A stretch of DNA of 64,000 bases from Apium graveolens. Its lineage: Eukaryota > Streptophyta > Magnoliopsida > Apiales > Apiaceae. A program made the position numbers and the translations under genes. A model generated the notes under the pieces. The model did not search any database and had not been told where the DNA came from. It was given only the letters and a program-made list of their open reading frames with translations. The stretch spans positions 38,583,437 through 38,647,436 of the forward strand of contig NC_133655.1 in assembly GCF_009905375.1 (NCBI RefSeq), written 5' to 3'. This document shows, one piece after another, positions 1 to 13,427 of this stretch. Position 1 is the stretch's first letter; each line of letters starts with the position of its first letter.

Positions 1-2379
1 TCTATTTACTGATCACTGGCTTTCTTTTCTATGCCTCGCTTACTCTTCTAGGCATCACAAGTATATATCAATACTCAACCTTATATCATTCTAATCGTCA
101 CATAGACGTCAAAAGCTTTTATCGACCCTTCGTTTTACCTAAATTCAATTTACGGATTGAAAGTTACAGCAAAAACTGTCAAACGATAACCATATAGGCA
201 TATAACACATCAATTAGATAACACGTAGCACATAGCACGCAAGATATTCGATCAAAATAAATTTCAAAGAAGATTTGGGGTTAAAATGATTTTCCAGGTA
301 TTTAATACGAATTTTTGAACACTTTTCGGAATTAAAACGGGTTTCTGAATCATTTTATAATTCAATTATAAGGTCCGAACATCCGAATATGACTTTAATA
401 TCATTTAATAATAATAATTATCGACCCTTGAAAATATTTTGAAATAATATTTTAAAGCTCGAAACTATTTTTTGGAATTTTTAAATCAAAAGAAATTATT
501 AAATCTAATTAAATAACCAATTAAAATTAATTAATAACTAATCAAATCAATTAATCAATTAATATTTAAATTAATTGACTAATTAAATAATTAATTATTA
601 ACTAAAATTAATTAATTAAATAATTTAGATTTATTTTGAACTTTTTTTATCGTAGGTAACCCGCAGCCGCTACCCTTCAGGTGCGCACTGGGTAAACCCT
701 ACGGGTTCACGTAATAGCCTGCAAACCATATTATTTTGAACTTATAAATAGTTAAAACAAATTTTTGGAATTAAATCAATAATTGAAAATAATTCTAGTT
801 TTAAAAATAAAATAATTCTTTTTGATTTATTTTTAAAATAACATCTGCACAAAATATTTCCAGAAAAAGAATAAAGAATGTTTGGATCAAAAGCGGGTCG
901 AAAATACAGTGAAATGGGTCAGATTCGGGTTTCTAAGAATAGGGGCACGACCCGCCGAAGTTGTCGCCGGAATCTGGGTTTTCCAGATTCCGTCGTCTTC
1001 TCCGGTATGCAACCGAATTCCGGCGAGTTGCAAATCAACTCAGTTAGCCACGATTTCAAATCCCAAAACACTCCATACAAGTCTAGGAACCCAGAAACAC
1101 AATGTATAAGCTACAATCATCAAGGGAGCTCGAACTCCGACCAAAATCGATTAAAAACCGGCGAGTCTCCGACGACCAGAAAAATCACAAATTACTCGAC
1201 TAAATTGAAAGATGTTTATGCCAAAACGAAGCTGGTGATTCATACAATGAAACCCAATGATCATAATCACAAACAATCACTAATAAACTAAGGAAATCGA
1301 TTTGAAATTTTGCAAAAATCCAAGAACTCGGTTTCACTCAATATTAAACCAAAATCAACAAGTTTATACACCAAATCAATCCTTAAGAGCTCAGGAATTA
1401 TAATCCATCAACAAAACAAGCAAACAATTACTTTAAATCAAAAACCGAATTTAAATTTAAATAAATAAAAAAATTAAAAAAAATACGAAATTGAAAAATA
1501 AATAACCTTATTAGTAGATTTTGATAAGGATACGATCTTCTCGTCGACAGCTTCGTTTTGACTATTCATACGCCTCCATCGGATTCTAGTAACGTCTTCA
1601 AATTCTCATTTGATTGCGAAGAACACGAAGAACACGGTTCGTTTCTATGGATAATTATAAATTTTTACTGTATAATAGTGTTTTTCTGTATAAAATAATG
1701 TACAGTATCGGCTATTTATATTTATGGAATATTAGTACGCTTTGGATCGTGTTGGATCGATAAATTAGTTACTTAGCCGCTAAGTAACTACAAAAATGAT
1801 CCGATTTAATACCCGTATTGGATAATTATCCAAGCCGAGCTTCTTATAAAATACTATATACAAAAATAACCTAATATTATCCCATCTTTTGAGAATACGG
1901 GTTTTGTTGATTTATCAAAACGATTATCATATCGAAAATTTTGCGCCGGGCTGCGCACGGTTCAAACCGTAATCCGGATCGAAAAAGTCAAAACACGGAA
2001 AATGTCTGGAATTATCAGATTAGGTTAGGAAGGAGTTTTCAGAAGAGTTTCGGGTTATAAAAACGTAAAAATGGTTGATATTAGACGATTCCCGGCTTTA
2101 TAAAATAATTTTGTAATTATTCATAAAATAATTAATAAATTCATAAATCAATATAAAATCATATAATAGTCCAAAAATTACCAGAAAAATACCTTAATTA
2201 TCTATATTTTATTCTGGACATAATAAAATTAACATACCTATACTTTATCACATATAAACATCCACATACTAACACCAATCATCAGATAATTCACCAAAAC
2301 TCACATAATAATCATATAATAATCACATAATAATTGTTTCTTGATAAAAATAATTACACGCTATATCCCGGATATTACA
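1..2379 (-). repeat. 3' LTR of the LARD-like element, partial
   Basis: This aligns to 9291-11499 along its whole length. Position 1 corresponds to about base 1264 of the 8028-11499 copy, so about 1.26 kb of the LTR lies outside the window. On the minus strand it starts TGTAATATCC (plus-strand end GGATATTACA at 2370-2379). It differs from its partner by a SINE insertion (631-743) and by about 49 bp near 930-980 that are absent from the partner. Short open frames here are conserved between the copies only as LTR sequence and are not called as genes. Confidence 0.85.
644..730 (-). mobile_element. 5'-truncated SINE fragment with Angio-domain-like 3' end
   Basis: About 87 bp are present in this LTR and absent from the sister LTR (empty site near 9918-9932). 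The insert is flanked by a 12-13 bp target duplication, TTATTTTGAACT(T), at 631-643 and 731-743. On the minus strand the fragment ends GGTAGCGGCTGCGGGTTACC, a short spacer, then an A-run, which is how a SINE 3' end looks. From memory, this resembles the conserved 3' Angio-domain shared by several plant SINE families. The pol III A and B boxes would lie in the missing 5' part. Being in one LTR only, it arrived after the LARD-like element inserted. Confidence 0.72.
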
Positions 2380-2398
2380 TCCTTCCCCACTTAAAAGG
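2380..2398 (-). other. Polypurine tract of the LARD-like element
   Basis: The minus strand reads CCTTTTAAGTGGGGAAGGA directly before the LTR start TGTAAT. Such a tract primes plus-strand DNA synthesis. It fixes the element's orientation together with the PBS at the other end. Confidence 0.75.
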
Positions 2399-5300
2399 AT
2401 TCTGTCCTCAGAATCACATTAAGGATCAGATAATGATATATTCAAGTATCTCACTTCCCTTTTCTCAGGTTGATCCTTCAACCTTACAACTTTTCATAAA
2501 TTTTACTCGCAGCATCACTCATTACTTAACAGCCTCTTGCTGACATCATATTCTATTAGTTGCTCATATAACTCAACTCAAGTCTCCATTTTATATATAA
2601 TTGGAGCTAAATTACTTTTTCTGAATATACACGTATAAACATCCTATGATCTTGCTATACATGTTGCGATGAAGCCAACTCACTTACAATTATTCGGCCT
2701 ATTTTACTGTTCCAAAAGGACCAGCATAATGCATATTAATTCTTTTTTCTTTCTAATTCTAATAATCCATGCTCATGAATGTTTGCAATAGTTATTGGTT
2801 GTTGAACCTCATTCCCACATATTTCTTTGTTCAATTAACCTAGTTTGTAATCGCTTCCAATCGTATTCGAGGCTCTTTAATCGTTCTTTTAATCTTCATG
2901 TCCATCTACGAATGATATACTGAGACCATGGTGTATTCGATTCCTGACGTTCTCGAAATTATATCAAGATTAAGAATTAACGAGAAAATCTTGACTGGAT
3001 ATGATTGCCGCACAAACTTATCACCATATCTTATTTTCCTTGAATCACAATCGAGTATATTTATTAAGCAAAAATCTCTTACTATTTAGAAGAAAATATA
3101 CTAACCTGGAGGCATCACCGGCATATTCTAACCCATATTATCATTTATTTTAGTTCTAAGAAGTTCTCATATGAAACTGACTACAATGTTTTCCTTGACG
3201 TCTAGTCACATGTAACGTTTATTCATTCTTTGTGCCATACTATCAGAAAGTCTTCTTTGACACCTATGTTTCATATCATATTCTCGGAGTAGCTTGAATC
3301 CCTTGAGTTATCGTAGCCAAATTCCTATCTTTTAGTTCCGCCTTACTTAATGCCCGTTCATCTAGGAGTGGTATATACTATTCTGGTTCGACATAATTCA
3401 TCGTATTTTGAATACTCTTATCAAATCTCATATCAAACAATATTGATCATTTATAATAAATTTCTGGATCTGGTGACGTACCACCATTTCTTCAAGCAGC
3501 AACTAACCCACTTATTAGACAAACTGTTTGCAAATAAAAGAGCAAGACTGGGTTTGGATAACCTATCAATAATAATTTAATTTACGTTTTCCTCACCCTT
3601 GGTTCTGAGGTGATTTCACTATGACATCTCTTGGCGAAATATATCTATCTTTATTTTTGAAAGTCAAAGGTTATAATAATTCATCTAGCCTTTGATGCTC
3701 CGTCCTAATTCTTGGGTAGGTATAATATTTACTTACATGTTTCTCCCATTTTCTCATCATGTCTGGGTACTAGATATTTTCTTTCATCCCTCGGTATTTA
3801 ATCCTACTTCTGAGATGCATTCCATATCTCAGTTTACAAATTTTTCCTCAAACTCTTCACTTTACTCCTGTCGCATATAATACCCATATCTTACCTATAT
3901 CCTGGCATCTTATAAAGTTTTTTTATCATCCTTTTAATTCCACTTCCTTTCCTATTTTTGTTCTTCATTCTCATAGCTTATTCAAAACCAAACTCTTGAC
4001 ATTAATACTCATTTTGATGTCATATCAAATTATATATCAATACGAACTTTGATGCTCACAACATCCCATTCTGAAGTAAACATCAATCATCTATATTAAT
4101 ACCACTTTCGATATTTAACAACAACCTAAGTATTAACATCAATCAGAAACTGAATTAAAACTGTTGCTCACATTTTATCCAAACCAGAATTACTTGATAT
4201 ATCATTGATTGTATGATTATTAAAACAATTTGGAAACATGACGTCCTTTAATAATACTTTATTACAGATGATAAAATCTCTTTGATTGACTAATAAAATC
4301 CATATTGGTGTAGGTACTAATGTCTTCTTCATTCCACCTCCCTTTTTCCTTTCCTTTCTTTCTTCTCTTTGCTTTATCTTAAATCTTTAGTTCTTAAAAA
4401 GTTCTCCTTACTTGTCCATACAAATAACTTTTTATTTCTCTTGTCCATTATAAATGGCATATTCATCCAAGTAAAGCCTCACACGCTTGTAGCAATTCCT
4501 GAATTCTACCGGTGTCTTTACTTCCTCCAAATTTCTCATTGCTTTGATTTCGGATTTGAAAGTCACATTAAAATTTGAATTAATCTAATTGTAGTCAATT
4601 TCCATCTAACTGACCAATAATTGGTAAAATTAACCAATTAACTCACTCAATTGATCAATTACACCAAGTGATGACTAGCTAAATGAAATCAAAGACCAAT
4701 TATATATAGTCGGATTGGCTGTAACAACCTTTTTCAAGAGTCGAGATCACAATTGTTTGGAGTATCAACATGAATATCAATATCACATGGAAGTATACTC
4801 TCTATCTTTAAAAGTAGGGTATTTTCCGAAAATTTTGGCTTATATTATTGACTACCAGTCGGGCTCAAGCCGACACCAACAATCAATCAAACAACCAACA
4901 ATCACTCAAACAACCAACAATCAACCTTCAAATATACCAATCCACTGCCACCTTCTAAACTCATTATGTTACCACCACATATAATGCTAGCCCGTATAAC
5001 CCATATCTTTAGTTCAACTTAAGATTATAGCGAACAATTCTTAGTATACCATACCTTTTCTCATATCTTTTGATTATAACAGAATATCACTAATGAGTAT
5101 CATTACAACTTATTCTAGATTTCTTCTAGTTTGTGTTTCAATTCAAGCTCTTTAATTAACAATTTATCCATCCTTAAAAGCATACGCTTATTCTTATTAG
5201 CCAACTTGCTCAACTTCTGATAACCAGCACGTGGTCTTAACCAACACTATTATAATCTTGTGAAAGAATTCATTTGGTTTTAAAGCATCACTTCTTAAAA

Positions 5301-8010
5301 ATTGTTGCAGTCAAACCATCATACTTTCATCTACCCTTATGTCTTTCCATACTAAACCTTCTTTACTAACCCAGTTAGAAGCATCAAATTTATCATAACT
5401 CACTTACTTGAGTGGGAAAGCCCAACCATCCCTTGATGAACACACTTCAGGTTTATTCGTAACTAGCATTTCTTTGATCTTGAATCTTCATGACAAATAT
5501 CTCCCACATGATTGATGTATGCTTCATCTTCACAACGTATTAATCGAGCATCTGGTTATTGTTAAGAATTTCTTCATTCGATTTCGTTGTCCCATCAATC
5601 ATTTTCCTTATCCGGTATAGGCAGCTTTACTTTCTTATTCCTCTAGTTAATTTACTTCATACGGGTCACTAACTACTCCAATTCACGCTAAAATCTCATA
5701 TTTGCAACGTATCGTGTATACAGATTTTCGCCTCTGATGTGATGTCCTCGCAACAATCCCATTATCGGCATAATGGTTCTTCTCTGCACGTAAATGTCCA
5801 CCATTTATTGGCTTGCAATTATCCATACTCATCATATAACTCCATTTGCTACACGGGTTCATTTCACTTCCTTTTTAAAACATTCAAAGAATAGACCTTG
5901 CACATGAAGGAAATTTGTGTATGTAATTCTGTTTGGAAACCTTTTGTAAGGAATAAGAGTACAAGGAAACAATCAGAAGGATCCATGAATCAACAAATCA
6001 TAATTGAAGAAGAAAGACTGAATAATGATTTAGATATGAATGAGACAACTATATTTGTACTCATTAGGTGGTGTCCCACCAAACTCTTTGTCATTTCGAC
6101 AAAGTGTCACACCATAACACTGCTTGTCTCAATCAGAAAATAAGACTTGAGGAAAAAGTGATTTTGAAAGGAATACAACAATTTTCTTATCACCTCATAG
6201 AGTTGATTATGAATGAAGTTCATACTTTATTCAAGATTCATAAGAACGAATGGTATTATGGAAAATAATGATAGATTGGTCGCCATCCATATTTCATCTA
6301 TTTACAGCTTCAACTCTGATTCGATCAATATATTCCAATATGAGTCATATATTAACCTTAGAAAGTTCTTTAACATGTCTTCTTAATCGATCATTAGAAG
6401 AAATTCCCCTGTACTGGGTCTTGTATCTTTAGCATCGCGCTTCCATATTTATAATTCGACTCTATTTACAGTCTTACGAGATTTAGAATTATAACTTCAA
6501 ATTTTGCTTATGCTGCTGATCGTTCAATATATCGCCTCATTTGATAATAACGTTCTTCCTTTAGGAAATTCTGGAAATTTCTCAATCTTCTTTGATCCTA
6601 TTCAGCTTCTTTTAAATCGATGTACCCTTTGAACTCTAATAGTCTCAAAAATTGGATGAACAGTTTCTCCGTACATTGGTTCTATCATTAAACTTATCAA
6701 ACAAGATTTGCACTCTTCTGCTAGGAACAATCAAACCTTCTCTATAATAGCGGGTCTATTTGGCTTCTAAATTAACCATACTAACTTCTAGAACAACTAC
6801 TCTTCCAGGTAATCCAAATCTTTTAACGATTGGGAAACTCAAGTAGTAATTGGACAACCAAGTTTTTAAAACTTGTTTTGTTCAAATGATTTTTAGAAAA
6901 AAATTCTGTTAAGAAAATCTCTTTTGAAAACTGGTTTAAAATTTTGAAAATCATACACCTGGTCGTCATTACTAATATGAATTAGTTGTCGTTCTTTTCA
7001 ACCACTACAAAGTATCAAATTGGGAACACAATCGGATAAAAGCTCATTCATTACTGTATATCCTCTATTCCTCGTTGGATCCATTTTACCTTCATTGGTC
7101 AATAAAATTCCAATTACCGTTGCGTATTATTTTATTCGTAACTTCACTTCTAGTCTTTCATACCGGTAACACTCTCATCATCATTTCTTACGATTACTAG
7201 GTATAACAAGTCTATCCAGTAATCATTAAATCCATTTTATAAAACAAGGTCGACTAATATCACATCACATTACTATTATACGTATCATGATTGATCATAA
7301 CATCATCATCAATTCCAAGAAGACTCTCGATATCCAACCTTCTCAAATTCCCTTAAAATCCATCTAGCTCACTTCACAAGATAATTATAGGTGGCATACT
7401 TACTAGTAGTTCCATATAACCTGGTAGTGGTTATCTTCTGGAACACACATATCCTCACTCTAGGTTCTTTCTGACATTTCTTAATATCTCGTGTACTCAC
7501 CATATGTTGTAGCTCTCGAATCCATCCTCATAGGTGTTGTTACTTCATAAGATGAGTTCTAAATGGATGTTATAGTACAAGGTGTAGAGTAGACATAAAA
7601 GATTCACTCACAGTTGAATATTCGGTAGAACCAGAATTAGCATGCGGGGGATTCTCGAATAGGTAGTCTCGCATCAGGGGATGGGATAATAACGTGAAAA
7701 GGTGCAATGACCGCAACAGGATGTGACATGAATAACACCGGTGGACGAGCGGGGCATAAATCAGATGATGGTCCTTCGACTGAATGCTCCGAATGATCAG
7801 ACGATACCGGAATAAAATAATCTGCCATCGCTGCTATATGAAAATCGAGTCTCCAGATAAGAATCTCAAATATCATCAAGAATCATACCAAAACCTATTA
7901 TACAGTCACACTCAACCTCTCGACGTCCTATTTTTCTATTTCTCAATCCTAGTCCTAACCCTTTATCCATTCCCGACATTCTACGCTTGTTTCAGTGACT
8001 TATAACCTGT
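2399..8010 (-). other. Interior of the LARD-like element, no recognisable gag-pol
   Basis: About 5.6 kb of AT-rich sequence. Open frames on either strand are short, and none shows a zinc knuckle, DSG protease, YxDD/FxDD RT or integrase motif. The only frame with different composition is the 63-residue one at 7637-7828. The 5.6 kb length is close to the 5.45 kb interior of Tekay D, so a decayed Tekay coding region cannot be excluded. A profile search of the minus strand would decide. Confidence 0.6.
7637..7828 (-). CDS. Short ORF after the PBS in the LARD-like element, function unknown
   Basis: A 63-residue frame opens with Met-Ala-Asp-Tyr about 180 nt after the PBS on the element's sense strand. 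It is richer in G+C, proline and serine than its surroundings (Ser/Glu/His-rich first, then Pro-rich). No domain is recognised. Its position just after the leader suggests either the N-terminus of a lost gag or a small leader ORF. The frame extends upstream to another Met at 7879, but the Ala-Asp start sits where composition changes. No matching product is seen elsewhere in the window. Confidence 0.25.
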   Translation of the reverse strand: MADYFIPVSSDHSEHSVEGPSSDLCPARPPVLFMSHPVAVIAPFHVIIPSPDARLPIRESPAC

Positions 8011-8023
8011 GGCTCTGATACCA
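8011..8023 (-). other. Primer-binding site (initiator Met tRNA)
   Basis: The minus strand reads TGGTATCAGAGCC, complementary to the 3' end of plant initiator-methionine tRNA, four bases after the LTR end GCGTTACA. Minus-strand DNA synthesis of the element would start here. Confidence 0.85.
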
Positions 8024-8027
8024 AAAC

Positions 8028-11000
8028 TGTAACGCCCTCCAAACCCGGGTCAGGAGTTTGGGGTTCACAACACACATACCCAATATATAAACCTTTTTAT
8101 AAAATATTATACGCATTGACCTTTCTTTACACAACCACGGATCATAACAGGTTAAAGTATAAAAATAAGCCACAACCTTAACTTTTATTACATCGTACCA
8201 AATCCCAACTAGTTTAACTTACGACTGATAATGATATCATTCTTACAATCTTGCATAACTCATCTATAATATAAAGCTCCTACTAGCTCGATCCAACTTA
8301 ACCTGGAATCCTAGCTCGCACACTGGACTGGGAATCCTCGTTACCAACAATTTCCTTTTCAACTGTTGAAAACATAAAAAGGTTTGCAAGAGTGAGCTAA
8401 CTAGCTCAGCAAGTCATAATAGCAATAACTGAGGTTAAACAATAACCAATTGGAATGTTTCAGAAGAATTAAGTTTCTGAATAAACAATGATTATAATTG
8501 GATATTCACTTTTCATTTTAAAAACCAAGGTTAAGGTGCTAATCAGTCAGGCACTAACCCCGAGCAAGGCTCCAAGATTTTCTCTATATACTGGATCCAA
8601 GGCACGCATTGGCCTATTATGACCACGAATTTGGTCCGACCACGAATCTGGTCCACATTTATAAAACCATCCAATTCTAAAACAATTCAATATGATAACC
8701 AATGTAATTCAATAAGCTGAATCATAAACAACATTTATCTTGAAATATAGGGTGATTCACAATACCATGAAGGTATAACAAGGAATTCAAAAAGATTGGC
8801 TTTTAATCAAGGAAAGAATCAGAAAGTAGAAGACCAAGGGTTCAAGGGTTCCAAGGATCGGTCTTCTGTTAAACAAGGAATAAGGGTTGGTATGTCAAAC
8901 AATTCAATATCACAAATCAGTATGTGGTAGATATGTATTTATGGAGTAGTATCGTATGTATCTGGCTCGTATCTGAGAATTCAACAATCAATGGTTTATG
9001 AAGAATAAGGCTTATGGATCAAGATCAATAAGAATCAAGGTTCAAGGTTGAATAGTTTAAAGCGCTTGCAATATAAAACAAGAGTTATTTTGAATAATAG
9101 CAACACATTATGAGAAAGTTCGAAAATATTTGCAATATATCTTGAAGAAAGGTTCAGAAGTACTTACCTTATCACCGATGATTTCTAACTTTACTTGTAC
9201 CCATCTAACAATTTTACTTTTCCATCACTTTCCTTCTTTTTATATGCCTTGAATTCATCGATCACTTGCTTTCTTTTTCTACACTTCAGTTCCATTTACT
9301 GATCACTGGCTTTCTTTTCTATGCCTCGCTTACTCTGCTAGGCATCACAAGTATCTATCAATACTCAACCTCATATCATTCTAATCGTCACATAGACGTC
9401 ATAAGCTTTTATATACACTTCGTCTTACCCAAATCCGATTTACGAATTGAAAGTTATAGCAAAAACTATCTTACGATAACCACATAGGCATATAACACAT
9501 CAATCAGATAACACGTAACACATAGCACGCAAGATATTTGATCAAAATAATTTTTCAAAGAAGATTCGGGGTTAAACTAGTTTTCCAGGTATTTAATACA
9601 AATTTTTGAACACTTTTCGGAATTAAAATTGGTCTCTGAATCATTTTATAATTAAATAATAAGGTCCGAACATCCGAATCTGACTTTAATATCATTTAAA
9701 AATAATTATCGAGCCTTGAAAATAATTTGAAATAATATTTTAAAGCTCGAAACTATTTTTCAGAAATTTTAAATCAAAAGAAATCATTAAATCTATTAAA
9801 TAACTAATTAAAATTAATTAATAACTAATTAAATCAATTAATCAATTAATATTTAAATTAAATGACTAATTAAATAATTTATTATTAACTAAAATTAATT
9901 AATTAAATAATTCATATTTATTTTGAACTTATAAATAGTTAAAACAAATTTTTTGGAATTAAATCAATAATTGAAAATAATTCTTTTTTTAAAATAAAAG
10001 AAATAGATCTTTTTTATTTATTTTTAAAACAATTTCTGCACAAACATATTTCCAGAAAAAGAATAAGGAGCGTTTGGATCAAAAGCGGGTCAGAATTACA
10101 GTGAAACGGGTCAGATTCGGGTTTTCCAGATTCCGTCGTCTTCTCCGGTGTGCAGCCGGATTCCAGCGAGTTGCAAATCAACTTAGTTAGCCACGATTTC
10201 GAATCCCAAAACACTCCATACAAGTCCGGAAACCTAGAAACACAAAGAATAAGCTACAATCATCAAAGGAGCTCGAACTCCGGTCAAAATCGATTAAAAA
10301 CTGGCGAGTCTCCGACGAACAACAAAATCACAAATTACTCGACTAAATTGAAAGATGTTTATGCCAAAACGAAGCTGGTGATTCATACAATGAAACCCAA
10401 TGATCATAATCAACAAACAATCGATAATAAACTCAGGAAATCGATTTGAAATTTTGCAAAAATCCAAGAACTCGGTTTCACTCAATATTAAACCAAAATC
10501 AACAAGTTTATATACCAAATCAATCCTTAAGATCTCAGGAATGATAATCCATCAATAAAACAATCAAACAATCACTCTAAATCAAAAACCGAATTTAAAT
10601 TAAAATAAATAAAAAAATTAAAAAAAATACGAAATTGAAAATAAATAACCTTATTCCTAGATTTTGATACGGATACGATCGTCTCATCGAGAGCTTCGTT
10701 TTGACTATTCATACGCCTCCATCAGATTGTAATAACGTCTTCAAATTCTCGTTTGATTGCGAAGAACATGAAGAACACGGTTCGTTTCTATGGATAATTA
10801 TAATTTTTTACTGTATAATAGTGTTTTTCTGTATAAAATAAAGTACAATATTGACTATTTATATTTATGGAATATTAGTACGCTTTGGATCGTGTTGGAT
10901 CGATAAATTAGTTACTTAGCCACTAAGTAACTGCAAAAATGATCCGATTTGATACCCGTATTGGATAATTATCCAAGTCGGGCTTCTTATAAAACACTAT

Positions 11001-11499
11001 ATACGAAAATAACGTAATATTATCCCGTCTTTCGAGAATCCGGATTTTGTTGATTTATCAAAACGATTATCATATCGAAAATTTTGCACCGGGCCGCGCA
11101 CGGTTTAAACCGTAATCCGGATCGAAAAGTCAAAACATGGAAAATGTCCGGAATTATCAGATTAGGTTAGGAAGGAGTTTTCGGAAGAGTTTCGGGTCAT
11201 AAAAACGTAAAAATGGTTGAGATTAGACGATTTCCGGCTTTATAAAATATTTTTGTAATTATTCAGAAAATAATTAATAAATTCATAAATCAATATAAAA
11301 TCATATAATAGTCCAAAAAATACCAAAAAAATACCTTAATTATCTATATTTTATTCTGGACATAATAAAATTAACATACCTATACTTTATCACATATAAA
11401 CATCCACATACTAACACCAATCATCAGACAATTCACCAAAAATCACATAATAATTATTTCTTGATAAAAATAATTACACGCTATTTCCCAGATATTGCA
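8028..11499 (-). repeat. 5' LTR of the LARD-like element (about 3.47 kb)
   Basis: The plus strand starts TGTAACGCCC next to the PBS. It ends GATATTGCA, aligned with GATATTACA in the partner, so the outer end is uncertain by a few bases. It lacks the SINE and about 49 bp that the partner carries near 930-980; that segment is bounded by similar short sequences (GATTCGGGTTT and AATCTGGGTTTT), as expected for a short-repeat deletion here. No unambiguous TATA element was assigned. Confidence 0.85.
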
Positions 11500-12864
11500 T
11501 TACATCTTCTCATTGCATTTTTCAGGACCAGAACCAAGTGATTCTGGCCACTGATGCTGAAAAAGGAGGTTTATACTATTTTGATCAGTCCTCTTCATCA
11601 TCTCAAGCTCTTCAAGATGTTTCTTCCAGGATTGATCATTCTTCTGCTATTCGCAATGTTGATTCTGCACCACAATCCACTTCTTCCAAGTTGTGGCATC
11701 TTAAATTTAGGCATGCATTAAATTATGTATTAAGTCACATTTCTTGTAGTGCTAAACTTCATAGTTGCAATACTGAATGTCCAATTTGTCCTATTTCCAA
11801 ACAATCTATGCTTTCTTTTCCAAAGCACATTAATTCTCATGAAATGACTCTGTTTAGTCTTATACATATGGATGTTTGGGGGTCTTATCATGTTGCTAGT
11901 ACACATAGGTGCAAGTATTTCCTCAGTTTAGTAAATGATTGTAGCCGTGCTACTTGGACTTTTCTTTTGCCAAACAAAACTTATGTTTTCTTTAAATTTC
12001 AGGCTTTTGTTGCATATGTTAAGAACACTTTTAACACTAATATCAAGTCCATCCAGACTTATAATGGTAGTGAATTCTTAAACAGTTATTTTCAAACTTA
12101 TCTAATTTCCCTTGGCATTCAACATCAGAGGTCTTGCATTTTTACACCTAAGCAAAATGTGTGTGTTGAACTAAAACACAAGCATTTACTTGAGTTTACT
12201 AGAGCCCTCTAGTTTCATGCTGGTCTTCCTCACAAATACTGGGCTGAGTGTCTTCTCACAGCCATATATCTCATAAATATCTTGCCAACTCCAGTTCTTC
12301 TTTTTAAGAGTCCTTTTGAAATCTTATATAAAAAACAACCTGACTATCAGAGTTTGAAAATCTTTGGGTGTCTATGTTACTCCTCTGTTCATAACAATGA
12401 CATACTAGCACCTCAAGTTGTTCAGTGTATATTATAAGGTTATCCGTCTTTATAAAAGGGATACAAATTACTTTTTCTGGATAATCATTCCATATTTGTG
12501 ACTCTCCATGTTAGATTTCACAAACATATCTTTGCTTTTCATCATAAAGAACTACTTTGTCAATGAGTACAAATACCACTCCTGGTAACTCTTATACATT
12601 TCTCGATTGGTTGGCCCATAACACTGTGCCTTCTTTTGATGGTTTTCTAATTTTATTTGATCCTATATTTCAATATATTTTTCATACAGACCATAACACA
12701 TCATTCTTAGTTGATAATATTCTTCCTACTACAACTGCTAGTACTGATTCCTCTACCAGCTTAGATTCTGATTTTTTACTTGCTCCATCTCTTCCTTCAT
12801 TAATCATTACACGAAAATCTACTAGGTCCAAGACTAGACCTACATGGTTGAATGATTATCTAAC
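11500..12864 (+). pseudogene. Copia A, left fragment: GAG-pre-integrase, integrase and linker (broken)
   Basis: The main readable frame is 11538-12212. It opens in the pre-integrase region, with a zinc-binding His pair (LWHLKFRH, about residues 52-59) and Cys pair (CPICPISK), followed by the integrase core. The first catalytic Asp is kept in HMDVWG. The second is replaced (YNGSEF where copia integrases have DNGxEF), and the glycine before the catalytic Glu is Cys. A stop at 12210 interrupts the frame, which continues recognisably (W-A-E-C-L region, then FGCLCYSS) with further stops. 12557-12864 encodes the Ser/Thr-rich linker before RT. Gag and protease are missing, being left of the window or lost where the LARD-like element sits. 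The coding continues at 60670 beyond the Tat insertion. Confidence 0.8.
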
Positions 12865-13427
12865 TGATATGGATAGAAAATACATCCTAAAGACACATTA
12901 AATGTCGCATTAATTACACTTGGGCTTCTTGTTCGTAAAGTCCAATAAAGACATGTCTGGTCTAAGCTTCATAGCAGACCTGTCTGGTCCAAAGCTTCGT
13001 AACAGGCCTATGACGACCCAAACAACCAAGGCCCACCAACAGAGGTCGTCTAAGTCCACAACCTGAGTTGTTCACGGAGTAGGCCCAATATGACTGGAAG
13101 AGCAGAGATGTGTGTGTTCTAAACAGACTCAAAGTCCTACATAGAAGGTTCTGGATCTCCTTCCTCAAGGGGAATCCTAATCACCATCTAAGTTGGAGAC
13201 TTGTCCACCAAGTCTCCTAACAGAAGTCTAATCCTAGACTCACCTCTATATAAAGGGCTCTAACCCTCAACCTAGAACTACGTTTTTGGCTTGATTCTCT
13301 ACAACACAGAGATACGTAGGCATCTTGCAAGGGTCGATAGACCCGAACGCAAGAGCAGCCATTAAATCTCGAAGCTCACCAACCCTAACATTAAATACTA
13401 AAGTACTCAGGTTTTTGTTCCACAATA
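12865..13427 (+). repeat. 5' LTR of the Tat element (563 bp)
   Basis: It begins TGATATGGATAG and ends TTCCACAATA; the 3' copy ends CCACAACA. Both copies carry TATATAAAG (here 13247-13255) about 180 bp before the LTR end, the likely pol II TATA element, so transcripts would start near 13280. Nucleotide differences from the 3' copy are scattered. Confidence 0.88.

Larger units (their letters stand above)
1..11499 (-). mobile_element. LARD-like Ty3/gypsy LTR retrotransposon, minus strand, left end outside window
   Basis: Two copies of one long LTR (1-2379, truncated by the window edge, and 8028-11499) flank a 5.65 kb interior. Orientation is minus: next to the right LTR is a primer-binding site that reads TGGTATCAGAGCC on the minus strand (8011-8023), and next to the left LTR is a purine tract, AAGTGGGGAAGGA on the minus strand. 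Just before that tract the minus strand reads GAGGACAGAATCC, very close to the GGGGACAGAATCC that ends Tekay element D here, so a Tekay/Del relationship is inferred. No gag, protease, RT or integrase could be read in the interior, hence the LARD-like (non-autonomous) label; an autonomous element decayed beyond recognition is the alternative. It abuts copia A and probably inserted into it. The left target duplication is outside the window. Confidence 0.75.

Noticed and set aside
878..1291. 137-residue plus-strand ORF, partly repeated at 10150-10449
   Set aside because: It lies within the two LTR copies, antisense to the element. Similarity is explained by LTR duplication, and there is no domain or codon signal.
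5898..6432. Three overlapping plus-strand ORFs of 60-81 residues
   Set aside because: They are antisense to the LARD-like element, overlap each other, and show no family motif.
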